A stretch of DNA of 64,000 nucleotides from JAFAGX01 sp035623255 (GTDB lineage Bacteria > Acidobacteriota > Terriglobia > Terriglobales > Acidobacteriaceae): positions 12,100-76,099 of the forward strand of contig DASPTU010000110.1 of NCBI GenBank assembly GCA_035623255.1. The letters run 5' to 3'. The notes beneath the pieces are model-generated. The model was not told the origin of the DNA. It ran no database searches and saw only the letters and a list, made by a program, of their open reading frames with translations. Both the position numbers and the translations under genes were made by a program. Shown here piece by piece: positions 42,856 through 52,232 of this stretch (the stretch's first letter is position 1; the number at the start of each line of letters is the position of its first letter).

Positions 42856-43458
42856 TTGACGGGCGCAAAAAAACTGCAGGGCGAAAAGCTTTCGGAAGCT
42901 GAGGCAATCGAGCAGGCCAAGCAGGGAGATGCAGAGGCGTTCGAGACTCTTTATCTCCTGCATAAGCGCCGTGTGTACTCGTTGTGTCTCCGCATGACCG
43001 GCAATACGGCGGCTGCCGAAGATCTTACTCAAGAAGCGTTTCTGCAGTTATTTCGCAAGATCGGAACCTTTCGCGGGGAGTCCGCGTTTTCTACGTGGTT
43101 GCACCGGATGGCGGTCAATGTGGTGCTTATGCAACTACGGAAGAAAGGTTTGGCCGTGGTTCCGCTGGAAGACACAATTGAGACCGAAGAAGAAGCGCAC
43201 AAGAAGGAGCCGGGGGCGGACGATGTAAGATTGGCGGGATCCATCGACCGGTTGCAACTGGAGCATGCCATCGCAAATTTGCCTCCAGGTTATCGGGCGG
43301 TCTTCCTGTTGCATGACGTCGAAGGATACGAGCACAACGAGATCGCGAAGATCGTGGGGTGCTCGATTGGCAACAGCAAATCGCAGTTGCATAAAGCTAG
43401 AATGAGGTTGCGAGATCTCCTCAAAACGAGCAGAGCTGAAAAAGCCACTAAGCCGTGA
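42856..43458 (+). CDS. ECF-type RNA polymerase sigma factor
   Basis: A 200-residue sigma-70 family member of the extracytoplasmic-function (RpoE-like) group. Region 2 is visible as EAIEQAKQGDAEAFETLYLL and GNTAAAEDLTQEAFLQLFRK with FSTWLHRMAVN; region 4 as LPPGYRAVFLLHDVEGYEHN followed by EIAKIVGCSIGNSKSQLHKA. Only a TTG start is available, with AAGG upstream. The next gene encodes a zinc-finger anti-sigma factor and the following one a DUF4097 protein, a classical envelope-stress arrangement. Confidence 0.95.
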   Translation: MTGAKKLQGEKLSEAEAIEQAKQGDAEAFETLYLLHKRRVYSLCLRMTGNTAAAEDLTQEAFLQLFRKIGTFRGESAFSTWLHRMAVNVVLMQLRKKGLAVVPLEDTIETEEEAHKKEPGADDVRLAGSIDRLQLEHAIANLPPGYRAVFLLHDVEGYEHNEIAKIVGCSIGNSKSQLHKARMRLRDLLKTSRAEKATKP

Positions 43459-43494
43459 GGAGCGACTGCAAGGAAACATCGGGGAGAGGGTAGT

Positions 43495-44133
43495 ATGACC
43501 TGTGACGAATTTGAACGGGTCTTGCCGGAGCTTGAGGGCGGCCACAATTTGGAGCAGGAAGAGCACCTGAGAACCTGCTCTGCGTGCGCGGATTTGGTTT
43601 CCGATCTCCATGCCATCACGCAACATGCGCGGCTATTGGAAGATCAGGAACCAAGCCCGAGCGTGTGGAATAGCATTGAGGCTGCGTTGCGGAAGGAGGG
43701 GTTGATTCGTCAACCCCAACTTCGACTACTGCCGCAAATTCCGGCTGCGCCGCGCTGGAGATTTGCCTGGTTTCTACCAATTGCTGCGACCTTCCTGTTC
43801 GGCATCGGACTTTTCATAATCCATCGTCAGTTCAACGATCAGGTCGCACGACAAGAAACTCCGTCCAATCCGGCGGTGGAAATAGCCCACCCCAGCCAAG
43901 TCTCCCCAGCGGCCTCCACGGAAGACTCGATCCTGACACTGGTTGCAGCTCGCGCCCCTGGCATGCGCGAGTCTTACGAATCTAACTTGCGGGCGGTCGA
44001 CGCGTATATACGAGATGCTGAATTGTCCGCGCGCAACAATCCGAACGATGAAATCTCGCAGGAACAGTTGATGAATGCCTATGAGCAAAGAGCGATGATC
44101 TATGAGATGGCAATGGATCGCGCTCTGCCGTAA
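43495..44133 (+). CDS. Zinc-finger anti-sigma factor
   Basis: A 212-residue membrane-anchored anti-sigma factor. The N-terminal zinc-binding anti-sigma domain has Cys3, His24, Cys28 and Cys31 (EEHLRTCSACADL, the HxxxCxxC motif). A linker leads to one TM helix (about residues 90-109, FAWFLPIAATFLFGIGLFII) and a periplasmic tail of about 100 residues. It should bind the sigma factor encoded 36 bases upstream and release it on an envelope signal. GGGAGAGG precedes the ATG. Confidence 0.9.
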   Translation: MTCDEFERVLPELEGGHNLEQEEHLRTCSACADLVSDLHAITQHARLLEDQEPSPSVWNSIEAALRKEGLIRQPQLRLLPQIPAAPRWRFAWFLPIAATFLFGIGLFIIHRQFNDQVARQETPSNPAVEIAHPSQVSPAASTEDSILTLVAARAPGMRESYESNLRAVDAYIRDAELSARNNPNDEISQEQLMNAYEQRAMIYEMAMDRALP

Positions 44134-44176
44134 TATGTCACGCTATGCCGAACTGATGTGGGGACGAGGTTAATTT

Positions 44177-45025
44177 ATGTACCGCAGAAATTGGGTTGCT
44201 GGGCTGGTGGTGGCAATGGTGCTGCTTGCGGCCGTGGTCGCAGCCGCAGAGACCCGCAAGGAATTCCGCTTTCGCGTACATCGCCACGCTAGCGTCTCTG
44301 TGGTGAATCAGTTTGGAGCTATCTCGGTCAAACCTTCCTCAGAGCGAGACGTATTGGTAACCGCCATTCTTCATTCCGACAAAGCCGAAGTCGACACAAG
44401 CCACAGCGGCAATCGTGTCTCTGTGTCTACACATCTCCTGGCCGGAGCTGATCCCGACAGCGGACGGGTAGACTACGAAGTTCTCGTTCCTGCAGACGCG
44501 AATGTAACTTTGCGTTCCGCCACCGGGCCACTCCGTGCAGAAAAGCTGCGCGGCGATGTGATTCTCGAAGGAAACACCGCTAACATGGATGTGCGCGACC
44601 TGAGCGATGGACATGTCCACATCAAGACCCTCAACGGTCCCGTGACCCTCACCAATGTTAGCGATGGCCACGTGGAGATCACCTCCGTGGGTGGTGAGAT
44701 TTCACTCTTCGCCGTCGATGGTCCCCTCGTGCATGTTAATTCGAATAGCGGGCGAATTGTCTATGACGGTGATTTCGGCGGTGGCGGCGAGTATTCCTTG
44801 ATGACTCACACCGGGGACATTGAAGCCACAGCGCCTTCTTATGCTTCCATCGACGTTCTAGCGAGCTCTTCGCAGGGAAAGGTTGTCAACGATTTTCCTC
44901 TCCAACCCGTTCACACGTCCCTGGCCCAAAGAGCGGGGAGTGCCTTTGCAGGCACCATGGGAAAGGCAGCATCCTCGGTTAAGCTGCTTTCTTTCAGTGG
45001 TAAAATCCACCTCAAGAAACGCTGA
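44177..45025 (+). CDS. DUF4097-family secreted beta-repeat protein
   Basis: A 282-residue protein with a signal peptide (WVAGLVVAMVLLAAVVAAAE). The mature part is a right-handed beta-helix-like stack of the DUF4097 (adhesin-like) family, with repeated short strands such as VSVVNQFGAISVKPSSERDV, VTLRSATGPLRAEKLRGDVI and HVHIKTLNGPVTLTNVSDGH. Proteins of this family often sit beside ECF sigma/anti-sigma pairs, as here. It may be a target of that sigma factor or a sensor component; no enzyme activity is known. Confidence 0.85.
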   Translation: MYRRNWVAGLVVAMVLLAAVVAAAETRKEFRFRVHRHASVSVVNQFGAISVKPSSERDVLVTAILHSDKAEVDTSHSGNRVSVSTHLLAGADPDSGRVDYEVLVPADANVTLRSATGPLRAEKLRGDVILEGNTANMDVRDLSDGHVHIKTLNGPVTLTNVSDGHVEITSVGGEISLFAVDGPLVHVNSNSGRIVYDGDFGGGGEYSLMTHTGDIEATAPSYASIDVLASSSQGKVVNDFPLQPVHTSLAQRAGSAFAGTMGKAASSVKLLSFSGKIHLKKR

Positions 45026-45069
45026 CGACAGCGCTGCACCCCGAGGACTCATCGGGTCTCCTGCATTTC

Positions 45070-45642
45070 ATGAAACCTATAACCGCCTCGGCCCCATCAG
45101 TTACTCCGGTCATACGATCGATTCGCGAAAGCCGTGTAGTCTTCTTGGTTGGCTTTATGGGAGCGGGCAAGACAACGGTCGGTCAAGCCCTGGCCCGCCG
45201 GTTGGGCTGGATTTTCGAGGATTTGGACGATCGTATCGAACAGCGGCAGCGAGGTTCAATTGCGAAGATCTTTCAGGACTCTGGCGAGGCCGAATTCCGC
45301 CGCGCAGAGTCCGCCGCCCTTCGTGCTCTGCTCGAAGACTTAGGTTCATCCCCAAGGATCATTGCGTTGGGTGGGGGAGCCTTTACGCAGGCCGAAAATG
45401 CTGCTTTGCTTGAAAGTGCTGGCGTTCCGATCGTGTTCCTGGATGGCTCTCCGGAAGAGCTTTTCAGGCGCTGCCAGCGGGAAGGGCGCGATCGCCCGCT
45501 ACGCGGGGATCAGAAGCAGTTTTGTGAACTTTATGAACGTCGCCGGCCGTCCTACTTAAAGGCCGCTTGGCACATTAACACTGACGGGAAAGATCAGGAA
45601 ACCATTGCCGGGGAGGTAGCATGCAGTCTTCGACTGGAATGA
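45070..45642 (+). CDS. aroK: Shikimate kinase
   Basis: Phosphorylates shikimate at position 3. It has 190 residues. The P-loop is VGFMGAGKTTVGQALARRLG, followed by the shikimate-binding FEDLDDRIEQRQRGSIAKIF, EAEFRRAESAAL, the Walker B-like IIALGGGAFTQAEN, and the adenine-lid RDRPLRGDQ. It lies between the DUF4097 gene and the next secreted-protein gene, which it overlaps by 22 bases. aroB is 17 kb away. Confidence 0.95.
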   Translation: MKPITASAPSVTPVIRSIRESRVVFLVGFMGAGKTTVGQALARRLGWIFEDLDDRIEQRQRGSIAKIFQDSGEAEFRRAESAALRALLEDLGSSPRIIALGGGAFTQAENAALLESAGVPIVFLDGSPEELFRRCQREGRDRPLRGDQKQFCELYERRRPSYLKAAWHINTDGKDQETIAGEVACSLRLE

Positions 45643-46388
45643 AGGTTTCAATTGGCCATGGGGCACTTGTGGTGGTCCTGCTCTCATCTCTATGCCCGCT
45701 TGCGTTCTCAACCAGTACGCCCAAGCAGCCGGCGGGGAAAACCGTCGACTCCGGCTCGTTCGGGGTATTCATGAATGGCCAGCGCGTGGCAACGGAAACG
45801 TTTTCCATTCATGAAGACGAGTCTGGCAGTTCAGTTATTTCTGAATTTAAGACTGAAGCTGGAGTCCAAAAGGCCGCACAGAGCTCCGAGCTCCAACTGG
45901 ATCCCAAGGGTGAGCTTAAGAGCTACGAATGGAAAGAGACCAGCCCGGGAGAGTCGCACGCATCAGTGTTTCCTGCCCAGGATTTCCTGACAGAGCGTTT
46001 CAGCAAAAGCCTGGAGGAAAAGCCGCACGAGCAGCCTTTCCTGCTGCCGGCTTCTACGACAATACTGGATGATTATTTCCTGATTCAGCGGGAAGTTCTG
46101 GCGTGGAAGTTTCTGGCGACCACCTGCAAACAGGAAAACGGTCAGATTTCCTGCCCACTAAAGCAGTCGGTGCAGCTCGGAACCCTCAACCCACACACCC
46201 GCCAGTCGATGTCGGTGGGCGTGCAGTATTCTGGTAGAGAAAAAGTTTCCGTTCACAATGCGGAACGGGAGCTCATTCGGCTGGACGTGACCACAGAAAC
46301 GGGTAATTGGGCTCTTTGGCTGGATGATCAATTGAAGCTCGAAAAAATTATGGATTTGTCCGGCAATACTGAAATTATTCGAGATTAG
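45621..46388 (+). CDS. Secreted hypothetical protein
   Basis: A 255-residue protein with a signal peptide (GALVVVLLSSLCPLAFSTS). The mature part is beta-rich, for example SGSFGVFMNGQRVATETFSI and WALWLDDQLKLEKIMDLSGN, and resembles acidobacterial proteins of unknown function. The ATG has a strong ribosome binding site (GGGGAGG) inside the end of aroK, so it is probably translated by coupling. A second Met six codons later is an alternative. Function unknown. Confidence 0.7.
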   Translation: MQSSTGMKVSIGHGALVVVLLSSLCPLAFSTSTPKQPAGKTVDSGSFGVFMNGQRVATETFSIHEDESGSSVISEFKTEAGVQKAAQSSELQLDPKGELKSYEWKETSPGESHASVFPAQDFLTERFSKSLEEKPHEQPFLLPASTTILDDYFLIQREVLAWKFLATTCKQENGQISCPLKQSVQLGTLNPHTRQSMSVGVQYSGREKVSVHNAERELIRLDVTTETGNWALWLDDQLKLEKIMDLSGNTEIIRD

Positions 46389-46394
46389 TCACAA

Positions 46395-47483
46395 TTGGCG
46401 CTGATTGATGCACGTGCGGCCCGGGTTTTAGCCACAGCACTTCTGTTCGCGCTGGGCCTAGGATTTTTCTACGTGGCGCGTCATACCCTGTTCGCATTCT
46501 TGTTTGCAGTTTTCTTCGCTTATCTCGTGGAACCCGCGGTTTCCGGACTGGAAAAATGGACTCGCAGCCGGGCGATGGCCATCTCCATAATTTATCTGCT
46601 TCTCGCTGCTTTGCTCGCCACTTTCTTCTTCTTCGTGGGTCCGAGGATCGCGCATGAAGCACAGCGCTTGACCCAGGCCCTGCCCAAAATGCTCGACCAG
46701 ATCAGCTCCGGCAACATAGCGGTCACTATCGGGGTGGAACATGGCTGGAGCTTGCCTACGATTCACACCGCGCAAGGCTTCCTTGTCAGTCACCGCGAGG
46801 ATCTGTTGAAGATTGCGCAGAGCGTCGGGATTCACATTGCGGATATCGCAAAGAATTCCTGGCTGTTGATCGTGATTCCCATTCTGGCCGTCTTCTTCCT
46901 GAAAGATGGCGCCTATTTTGCAGAATCAGCGGCGTCGCTCGTTCATACCAAGCCGCAGCGCGAGTTCCTCGACGGTGTACGCAGTGATCTCAATCAGATG
47001 CTCGCGCACTTCATACGCGCTCAATTGACCCTGGCTCTGTTTTCCTTCGCCGTTTACGGAGCGTTCATGGCGCTGATCAAAGTGCCCTATGCCCTGATGC
47101 TAGCGTCGGCCGGCGGATTTATGGAGTTCATCCCGGTGGTCGGACCTCTGCTGGCCGCTGCGCTGATTCTTTTGGTCGCGCTGTTGACCAGCTTTCCCCA
47201 TTGGATCGCTCTGCTGGTTTTCCTCGGAATTTGGCGTCTCGTGCAGGACTACGTGATCTCGCCGCGCGTTATGGGCCGGAGCATGGAATTACATCCTTTG
47301 GCCGCATTGTTCGGCGTCCTGGCGGGCGGAGAGATCGCGGGTGTGCTCGGAGTCTATCTTTCGATTCCGGTGATGGCGAGCCTGCGCATCGTGTGGCGGC
47401 GTTGGCGCACCTATGCGGAAAAAAGGCGATTTGGCCCGTTGAACGAATATTCGTTCACCACGGAAATCACTCCACGACAGTAA
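46395..47483 (+). CDS. AI-2E/PerM-family transporter
   Basis: A 362-residue membrane protein with about seven or eight TM helices. Features are the N-terminal helix pair (ALLFALGLGFFYVARHTLFA and FLFAVFFAYLVEPAVSGLEK), the long amphipathic central stretch, and the C-terminal conserved FMEFIPVVGPLLAAALILLV and VQDYVISPRVMGRSMELHPL. The family includes the proposed AI-2 exporter TqsA but also unrelated transporters, so no substrate is assigned. The start is TTG, 6 bases after the preceding stop. Confidence 0.9.
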   Translation: MALIDARAARVLATALLFALGLGFFYVARHTLFAFLFAVFFAYLVEPAVSGLEKWTRSRAMAISIIYLLLAALLATFFFFVGPRIAHEAQRLTQALPKMLDQISSGNIAVTIGVEHGWSLPTIHTAQGFLVSHREDLLKIAQSVGIHIADIAKNSWLLIVIPILAVFFLKDGAYFAESAASLVHTKPQREFLDGVRSDLNQMLAHFIRAQLTLALFSFAVYGAFMALIKVPYALMLASAGGFMEFIPVVGPLLAAALILLVALLTSFPHWIALLVFLGIWRLVQDYVISPRVMGRSMELHPLAALFGVLAGGEIAGVLGVYLSIPVMASLRIVWRRWRTYAEKRRFGPLNEYSFTTEITPRQ

Positions 47484-47533
47484 AAATCCCGCACCTTCCG
47501 CCCGGCTCCCCGCTGTTCGTGGCAATAGGTGTG

Positions 47534-48550
47534 CTAGCCTGCGGTTCCAGCGGCGAGTTCCGTCTTCACATTTCGTAGAAATTCTGCCGCTGCTTCCGGC
47601 GGAACGGTGTTAATGAACATCCCCGATCCCAGTTCAAATCCCGCTACGCGAGTCAGGCGTGGAATGATGCTGACGTACCAATGAAAGTATTTCACGACAT
47701 GCAACTCTGCAGGTGCGCTGCGCAGGGTGTAATTGAAGTCCGGATTGCCCAGGCCATGATAGAGCTTTCCCAGAACTTTTCTTAGGACGTGAGCCAGATC
47801 AGAGATCTCGGCCGTGCTGATGTCGCCGAAATTGGCCATGTGCCGCCGCGGAAAAATATGGGTAGCAAATGGCGTTGGCGAGGCGAACGGTTCCAATGCC
47901 ACGAAATGCTCGGTGGTGAGCACGATGCGATCTTCTTGAGCAAGTTCTTCCTCGACCATCTGGCAAAACATGCACTCGCCAAAGTCATCATGGTGCTGCA
48001 GCGCCACCTGAAAGCGTCCTCGCACCTGGCTGGAAATCACTGGAGTGGCGATTAATTGAGAATGCGGATGCTCGAGGCTGGTTCCCGCGTCCAAGCCATG
48101 ATTCTTGAAAATCGTGATATGCGCGATCCGCGGATCGAGGCTGAGTTCGTCGTAACGTGACTTGTAGGCGCGCAGCATATTGGCTACATGCGTATCATCC
48201 ATCAACGCAATGACCTGGGCGTGATCAGGCGTTTCGATGATTACGTCATGGACCCCGAAACCACCGATACTCCGCCGCGAGCGATGAATCGTTCGGGTCA
48301 GTTGAGCGTCCCGTGCCAGCGCGGCGAATTTGTTGGCCACGACCCGGACCTGCCATCCACTGCCGTCCGGCACCCGCAAGATCTCGGGCGGAGTCTTGCT
48401 TTCATTCCCAGGACAAAATGGACAGGTAGGTACAAAAGAAGCTGGCGCTTTGGGTGGCTCCGGACGAGCCAATTCCTTGGGTCGCTTGGCGCGCTCGGTC
48501 GCAATGATCACCCATTCTTTGGTCGCAAAGTTTTGCCGTAGTTCGGGCAT
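47534..48550 (-). CDS. galT: Galactose-1-phosphate uridylyltransferase
   Basis: Leloir pathway enzyme exchanging UMP between UDP-glucose and galactose-1-phosphate. It has 338 residues. The catalytic histidine lies in SLEHPHSQLIATPVI (HPHSQ). Two cysteine pairs are seen, CPFCPGNE near the N-terminus and ECMFCQM in the second half, the former likely metal-binding. It begins LRQNFATKEWVIIATERAKR, typical of the family. GAGGAG lies before the ATG. It is divergent from asd. Confidence 0.9.
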   Translation of the reverse strand: MPELRQNFATKEWVIIATERAKRPKELARPEPPKAPASFVPTCPFCPGNESKTPPEILRVPDGSGWQVRVVANKFAALARDAQLTRTIHRSRRSIGGFGVHDVIIETPDHAQVIALMDDTHVANMLRAYKSRYDELSLDPRIAHITIFKNHGLDAGTSLEHPHSQLIATPVISSQVRGRFQVALQHHDDFGECMFCQMVEEELAQEDRIVLTTEHFVALEPFASPTPFATHIFPRRHMANFGDISTAEISDLAHVLRKVLGKLYHGLGNPDFNYTLRSAPAELHVVKYFHWYVSIIPRLTRVAGFELGSGMFINTVPPEAAAEFLRNVKTELAAGTAG

Positions 48551-48647
48551 ACAAGGCTCCTCAGACTCTTAATCGGCAATTATTCACGAATTCTTGAGCC
48601 CTCATCCGCTGTAGGCTCACCAATCCTGTTATAAAATCCAGACAACC

Positions 48648-49700
48648 ATGCCAAACAAGATTCCGGTTGGAATTCTCGGCGCGACTGGTGTCGTCGGGCA
48701 GCGCTTTGTGCAGATGCTCGAGCATCATCCCTGGTTTGAAGTTGCCTGGCTGGCCGCCTCAGATCGGTCGGAGGGACGAAGGTACGGCGAAGCCGTCCGC
48801 TGGCGGATGAAGACTCCACTGCCGCCCCAGGTTGGCAACACGCGGGTTTCGCCGGCGATTCCGGACGGCGCTCCCAAGGTCATCTTCGCCGCCCTGGATG
48901 CCTCGATCGCCGCCGAACTGGAGCCGCGTTTTGCTAAAGCCGGCTGTGCCGTGGTCTCGAACTCCAGTGCCCTTCGCATGCAGAAAGATGTGCCGCTCGT
49001 CATTCCCGAGGTCAACGCCGAACACATTAAGCTGCTCGAGTGTCAGTCCTGGCGTCGGGAATCGCGCGGTTTCGTGGTCACGAATCCTAACTGCTCGGCC
49101 ATCGGCCTGGTCATGGCGCTCGCTCCATTGCAGCAGAAGTTTGGCATCGACACGGTGATGGTCGTCACCATGCAAGCGGTTAGTGGCGCAGGATATCCCG
49201 GCGTAGCATCGCTCGACATCCTAGGCAATGTCATTCCCTACATCGCCAAGGAAGAAGAGAAGATGGAAGAGGAAACCCTGAAGTTGCTGGGCAGGCTGGA
49301 TGGCTCAAAAATCGTCTCCGCCGATTTCGGTATGAGCGCCCAGTGCAACCGAGTCGCAGTCGAAGACGGACACACCGAGTCAGTGTCAGTCAAGCTAAGG
49401 AAGATAGCAGCCACCGAAGAGATTATCGCGAGTTGGGATGAATTTCGCAGCGTTCCTCAAGAACTGAGGCTCCCAAGCGCTCCTGCGAAGCCGCTACAAT
49501 ACCTCACCTCCGCAGACCGCCCACAGCCCCGCTTCGATGTGGATGCCGGCGTTGGCATGACCGCAACCGTTGGCCGCTTACGCCCTTGCAGCGTTCTGGA
49601 TTGGAAATTCACCGTACTATCCCACAACACTATTCGCGGTGCCGCGGGGGCGGCTCTGCTCAACGCCGAATTGCTCAAAGTACAGGGGTATCTCGATTGA
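48648..49700 (+). CDS. asd: Aspartate-semialdehyde dehydrogenase
   Basis: Reduces aspartyl phosphate to aspartate semialdehyde, the branch point for lysine, threonine and methionine. It has 350 residues. The NADP-binding N-terminus is PVGILGATGVVGQRFVQMLE, the catalytic cysteine is in VVTNPNCSAIGLVMALAP, the active-site region has TMQAVSGAGYPGVASLDI, and the histidine lies in AVEDGHTESVSVKL. It resembles the archaeal/fungal-type Asd rather than the E. coli type. lysC starts 31 bases after its stop. Confidence 0.95.
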   Translation: MPNKIPVGILGATGVVGQRFVQMLEHHPWFEVAWLAASDRSEGRRYGEAVRWRMKTPLPPQVGNTRVSPAIPDGAPKVIFAALDASIAAELEPRFAKAGCAVVSNSSALRMQKDVPLVIPEVNAEHIKLLECQSWRRESRGFVVTNPNCSAIGLVMALAPLQQKFGIDTVMVVTMQAVSGAGYPGVASLDILGNVIPYIAKEEEKMEEETLKLLGRLDGSKIVSADFGMSAQCNRVAVEDGHTESVSVKLRKIAATEEIIASWDEFRSVPQELRLPSAPAKPLQYLTSADRPQPRFDVDAGVGMTATVGRLRPCSVLDWKFTVLSHNTIRGAAGAALLNAELLKVQGYLD

Positions 49701-49731
49701 CTTCCGCCAGCTGCACGCGTTGGGGCGCCCC

Positions 49732-51105
49732 ATGATCGTAATGAAATTTGGCGGCACCTCAGTACAGGACGCCGAAGCCATCGACCGTGCAGCTTTTATC
49801 GTCAAGAACCGTCTGGCGCAGAAACCGGTCGTCATTGTCAGTGCCATGGCCAAGGTCACCGACCAACTGCTGGCTATGGCTCGTGCGGCCGGCGCCGGAG
49901 ATCGCAAAGCAGCGTTGAAGCATTCCCGGGCGCTGCGCGAACGACATTACAACACCGCCGGAGAATTGCTTGGTACTGCGTTATTTACGCAATTTCACAG
50001 CGACTTAGGGGTGGAGTTTGAAGCTTTAGATGAACTACTGCGCGGCATCGCGGCCGTCGGAGAATTGACCCCTCGCACCACCGATCACGTCGCTGCCTTT
50101 GGAGAAGTCCTGTCCAGCAGAATTGTGAAGGCCGCCTTCGCTGCCCGCGGCATCGAAGCTGAGCTGGTTGATTCACGCAAGTGTATCGTGACCGATGCCA
50201 TACACATGCGCGCCGCTCCGCTAATGCAGGAAACTCGCGAACGGTTGCAGGCAAAAGTTCAACCATTCGTCGCAGATGGGTGTGTGCCGGTGATGGGTGG
50301 GTTTATTGGCGCCACTAAGTCCGGAGTCACCACCACCATCGGACGGGGCGGATCGGACTATTCCGCTGCGATCATCGGAGCCGAACTCGGCGCCGAGCGC
50401 ATAGAAATCTGGACCGACGTGGACGGCATGATGACCACAGATCCGAACCTGTGCCCTGAAGCCCGCCGCATCAAAGTTATCAGCTTCGATGAAGCCGCCG
50501 AGCTGGCATACTTCGGAGCGAAAGTGTTACACCCCGCTACAGTGCTGCCGGCTATCCAGAAGAATATTCCTGTTTACATCCTGAACTCGCGCAACCCGAA
50601 ATGCGAAGGCACGCGCATCGCGGCCCGCGTGCCCCAGTGCCGCAACTTCTTCAAAGCCATCGCCGCAAAGAAAAAGATCACAATCATTGATGTTGCGGCT
50701 CCCCGCATGCTCCTGGCGCATGGTTTTATGCGTTCCATCTTCGAGGCTTTCGATCGCCATGGCGTTTCTGTCGACGTTGTGTCGACCTCCGAGGTGAGCG
50801 TGTCGCTGACCGTGGATTCGAACGAGGCCATTCCCGCTCTGGCCGCGGATCTTGCCAAATTAGCCGATGTCAAATACGAAGGCCGCAAAGCAATTGTCTG
50901 CGTTGTGGGGGAAAACTTGCGGGAGACTCCCGGCATTGCTGCGCGTGTCTTCGGAGAACTGGGCGATACGAAAATCCGCATGATTTCCCAGGGGGCATCG
51001 GAAATCAATCTGACATTTGTCGTTGAGGAGGACGAAGTTCCGCAGGTGATCCGGCGGTTGCACGCGGCATTTTTTTCGGAGCTTGACCCGGAGATTTTCG
51101 CGTGA
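49732..51105 (+). CDS. lysC: Aspartate kinase
   Basis: Phosphorylates aspartate, the first step of the aspartate amino-acid family. It has 457 residues from the ATG; an upstream extension would overlap asd and is unlike the family. The N-terminus is VMKFGGTSVQDAEAIDRAAF, with GGFIGATKSGVTTTIGRGGS followed by DYSAAI and EIWTDVDGMMTTDPNLCPEA. Two ACT regulatory domains fill the C-terminus (from about residue 310), with ISQGASEINLTFVVEEDE. Feedback inhibition through ACT is likely. It lies between asd and dapB. Confidence 0.96.
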   Translation: MIVMKFGGTSVQDAEAIDRAAFIVKNRLAQKPVVIVSAMAKVTDQLLAMARAAGAGDRKAALKHSRALRERHYNTAGELLGTALFTQFHSDLGVEFEALDELLRGIAAVGELTPRTTDHVAAFGEVLSSRIVKAAFAARGIEAELVDSRKCIVTDAIHMRAAPLMQETRERLQAKVQPFVADGCVPVMGGFIGATKSGVTTTIGRGGSDYSAAIIGAELGAERIEIWTDVDGMMTTDPNLCPEARRIKVISFDEAAELAYFGAKVLHPATVLPAIQKNIPVYILNSRNPKCEGTRIAARVPQCRNFFKAIAAKKKITIIDVAAPRMLLAHGFMRSIFEAFDRHGVSVDVVSTSEVSVSLTVDSNEAIPALAADLAKLADVKYEGRKAIVCVVGENLRETPGIAARVFGELGDTKIRMISQGASEINLTFVVEEDEVPQVIRRLHAAFFSELDPEIFA

Positions 51106-51149
51106 CGCCGCAGCGTGCGTGTCTTTCAAGGCTGGTTTAGAGATTGGGT

Positions 51150-51830
51150 ATGAGATTGCTCGTTCTGGGTCGTGGTAAGACAGGATCATTGGTCGCTGAG
51201 GTTGCGCGCGAGCATGGCCACGAAGTCGTCGTGCTCAGCGCCGCAGACAATCCTGACGCGTCCGGGCTTACCTCTGGAATGCTCTCTCGTATTGATGTTG
51301 CGATCGATTTCACCACGCCGAAGGCGGTGGTGCAAAACATCGAGGCTTGTGTCGCCGCCGGCAGAAACATGGTCGTTGGCACGACCGGTTGGTACCACGA
51401 ACTTCCGCGTATCCGGAAACTGGTTGAAAAGAGTGGCACCGCATTGCTTTACGGCGCTAACTTCTCGATCGGGGTCAACCTGTTCTTTGAAATCGCGCGC
51501 GGTGCAGCAGCCGCTCTTCGCCAGGGGTATTTCGGACAAATTTTCGAACGTCACCACGCGCATAAGAAAGACGCGCCCTCCGGCACGGCCCTGGCGCTGC
51601 AACGCCTGATCCAGACTGCGACGGGAACTAAACTGGAAGTGACTTCTTTTCGAGAGGGTGATGTGGTTGGCATGCACGAACTGATTTTCGATTCGTCCGT
51701 CGACACCATCTACCTCTGCCATGATGCCAAGTCCCGTCGCGGCTTTGCCGAAGGTGCAGTGCGCGGAGCCGAGTGGTTGCCAGGGAAAAAGGGATTATTT
51801 GATTTCAGTGAGGTCGCCGCCTCGTTGTAA
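51150..51830 (+). CDS. dapB: 4-hydroxy-tetrahydrodipicolinate reductase
   Basis: Lysine/diaminopimelate pathway reductase, about 226 residues, a short form. It begins with a nucleotide-binding fold (RLLVLGRGKTGSLVAEVARE), then VAIDFTTPKAVVQNIEACVA, MVVGTTGWYHELP, YGANFSIGVNLFFEIARG, and the catalytic HHAHKKDAPSGTALAL. The GxGxxG part is GRGKTG, so nucleotide preference is not obvious. A TTG two codons upstream is also in frame. It completes asd-lysC-dapB. Confidence 0.93.
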   Translation: MRLLVLGRGKTGSLVAEVAREHGHEVVVLSAADNPDASGLTSGMLSRIDVAIDFTTPKAVVQNIEACVAAGRNMVVGTTGWYHELPRIRKLVEKSGTALLYGANFSIGVNLFFEIARGAAAALRQGYFGQIFERHHAHKKDAPSGTALALQRLIQTATGTKLEVTSFREGDVVGMHELIFDSSVDTIYLCHDAKSRRGFAEGAVRGAEWLPGKKGLFDFSEVAASL

Positions 51831-51938
51831 CTCGTCTTCAGCCCGAGGGCGGTCTCCGACAAACAGCCGATAAATCCACAACACAGAAGTTTAGGTGGAG
51901 TTACAATTCTTGCAGAGTCTACATGCGAGGTGCTCCCC

Positions 51939-52103
51939 ATGCCCGTATACGACTACATCTGCCACGACTGCAACAAGTCGTTTGAGACAGTTCTCACCCT
52001 GCAGGAACACGACAAGGAAAGCATCCGGTGCCCGCACTGCGGCAGTAAGAATGTAGAGCAGGAAGTGGCCGCGTTTTACGCGGTGACTGGCAAGAAGAGC
52101 TAG
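51939..52103 (+). CDS. FmdB-family zinc-ribbon protein (54 aa)
   Basis: A 54-residue protein starting PVYDYICHDCNKSFE, with two CxxC knuckles (Cys8/Cys11 and Cys31/Cys34, IRCPHCGSKN) forming one zinc ribbon. It is a regulatory-protein FmdB-like family member; the molecular role is unknown. CGAGG lies about 10 bases before the ATG. It follows dapB by 108 bases and precedes the second TonB-like gene. Confidence 0.9.
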   Translation: MPVYDYICHDCNKSFETVLTLQEHDKESIRCPHCGSKNVEQEVAAFYAVTGKKS

Positions 52104-52232
52104 CGAGACGCGCTGGCAGCCTGGTCCGGATCGTGCCTTAGCGGCTTGAGGGGTTACCGCCGTGTGAGGGATATCACTGCCTGCAAACCACCGAACTCAT
52201 ACGATAACCTTGGGGTCTGTTCGGGCTGAACT

